In this document: one piece after another, positions 31,117-31,222 of the stretch
How the letters are laid out: each line of letters begins with the position of its first letter
Numbering within the stretch: position 1 is the stretch's first letter
Assembly (NCBI GenBank): GCA_964622625.1
Contig: CAZUUQ010000030.1
Coordinates: forward strand, 1 to 31,222
Origin: CAZCWM01 sp964622625
Lineage (GTDB): Bacteria; Planctomycetota; Phycisphaerae; Phycisphaerales; Phycisphaeraceae
DNA length: 31,222 nucleotides
Reading direction: 5' to 3'
Program-made: the position numbers and the translations under genes
Notes under the pieces: generated by a model
What the model was told of the DNA's origin: nothing
Databases searched by the model: none
The model's input: the letters and a program-made list of their open reading frames with translations, nothing else

Positions 31117-31222
31117 TTGAGCCTTCCGTTGGCCGGGAGGCGTCGCGTGGGTGCCAGTCGAAGCGGCGACCACATGCAGTGGAGGCGTTGCAGGATTGCC
31201 GCTTCTGCGGCACCCACAACGC
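31091..31222 (-). CDS. Possible partial small Cys-containing protein, 5' end outside window
   Basis: An open frame enters from the right edge and stops at 31091, overlapping the sigma start. It reads ...WVPQKRQSCNASTACGRRFD then WHPRDASRPTEGS. Its third codon positions are more GC-rich than those of the alternative frame, and Cys pairs with RRFDWHPRD suggest a small zinc-knuckle protein. With only 43 codons visible, the call is weak. Confidence 0.35.
   Translation of the reverse strand, partial: ALWVPQKRQSCNASTACGRRFDWHPRDASRPTEGSNGNQCEAL

Overview
The window is most of an integrated, siphovirus-like temperate phage (prophage) in a high-GC bacterium. The left edge is host DNA: the 3' part of a tRNA-Asn (GTT) gene and its terminator. 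The host cannot be identified from this window. High-GC codon use, the DUF2924/serine-recombinase cassette and a G8-like beta-solenoid protein would fit a planctomycete, but that is a weak inference.

Layout. (1) 1-470: tRNA-Asn, terminator and non-coding DNA carrying a host-type dispersed repeat; the left phage boundary probably lies here. (2) 471-3221, + strand: integration operon (small conserved ORF, DUF2924 protein, large serine recombinase, HTH protein), followed by a repeat-rich non-coding stretch. (3) 20065 down to 3412, - strand: late operon of about 17 kb. In order of transcription it encodes a small terminase-side protein, terminase large subunit, zinc ribbon, small protein, lambda-type portal, fused maturation protease/major capsid protein, DUF2190 capsid cement protein, connector, XhlA-like membrane protein, accessory structural proteins including a Tyr-rich beta-solenoid, tail completion proteins, tail tube, tail assembly chaperone with a -1 frame partner, holin-like and lipoprotein-like genes, tape measure, and three tail-tip or fibre candidates. 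(4) 20208-21467, + strand: three small accessory genes, the last a HARE-HTH protein. (5) Right window edge down to 21476, - strand: early operon with a phage sigma-70 factor, RecE-like exonuclease, a tRNA-Met-like element, winged-helix protein, Sak4-like ATPase, DUF669 ssDNA-binding protein, RusA resolvase, small membrane protein, SF2 helicase, prim-pol/DUF3987 replication protein, and a ParB-like/DNA methyltransferase.

The early operon looks like a self-contained replication and recombination kit. Eight copies of a 12-bp iteron-like repeat (GAAGNTTCACCC) beside an AT-rich tract, at the end of the prim-pol gene, are a good candidate replication origin. A second family of short repeats lies inside the prim-pol gene. 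A 46-bp element occurs twice, 13.2 kb apart, each time at about the same distance upstream of a - strand gene. Because the phage encodes its own sigma factor, these may be its dedicated promoters.

Most genes on the - strand overlap by TGATG or ATGA or are only a few bases apart, so translational coupling is the rule. No endolysin, classic repressor or distal-tail/hub protein was recognised; some of these may lie beyond the right edge.
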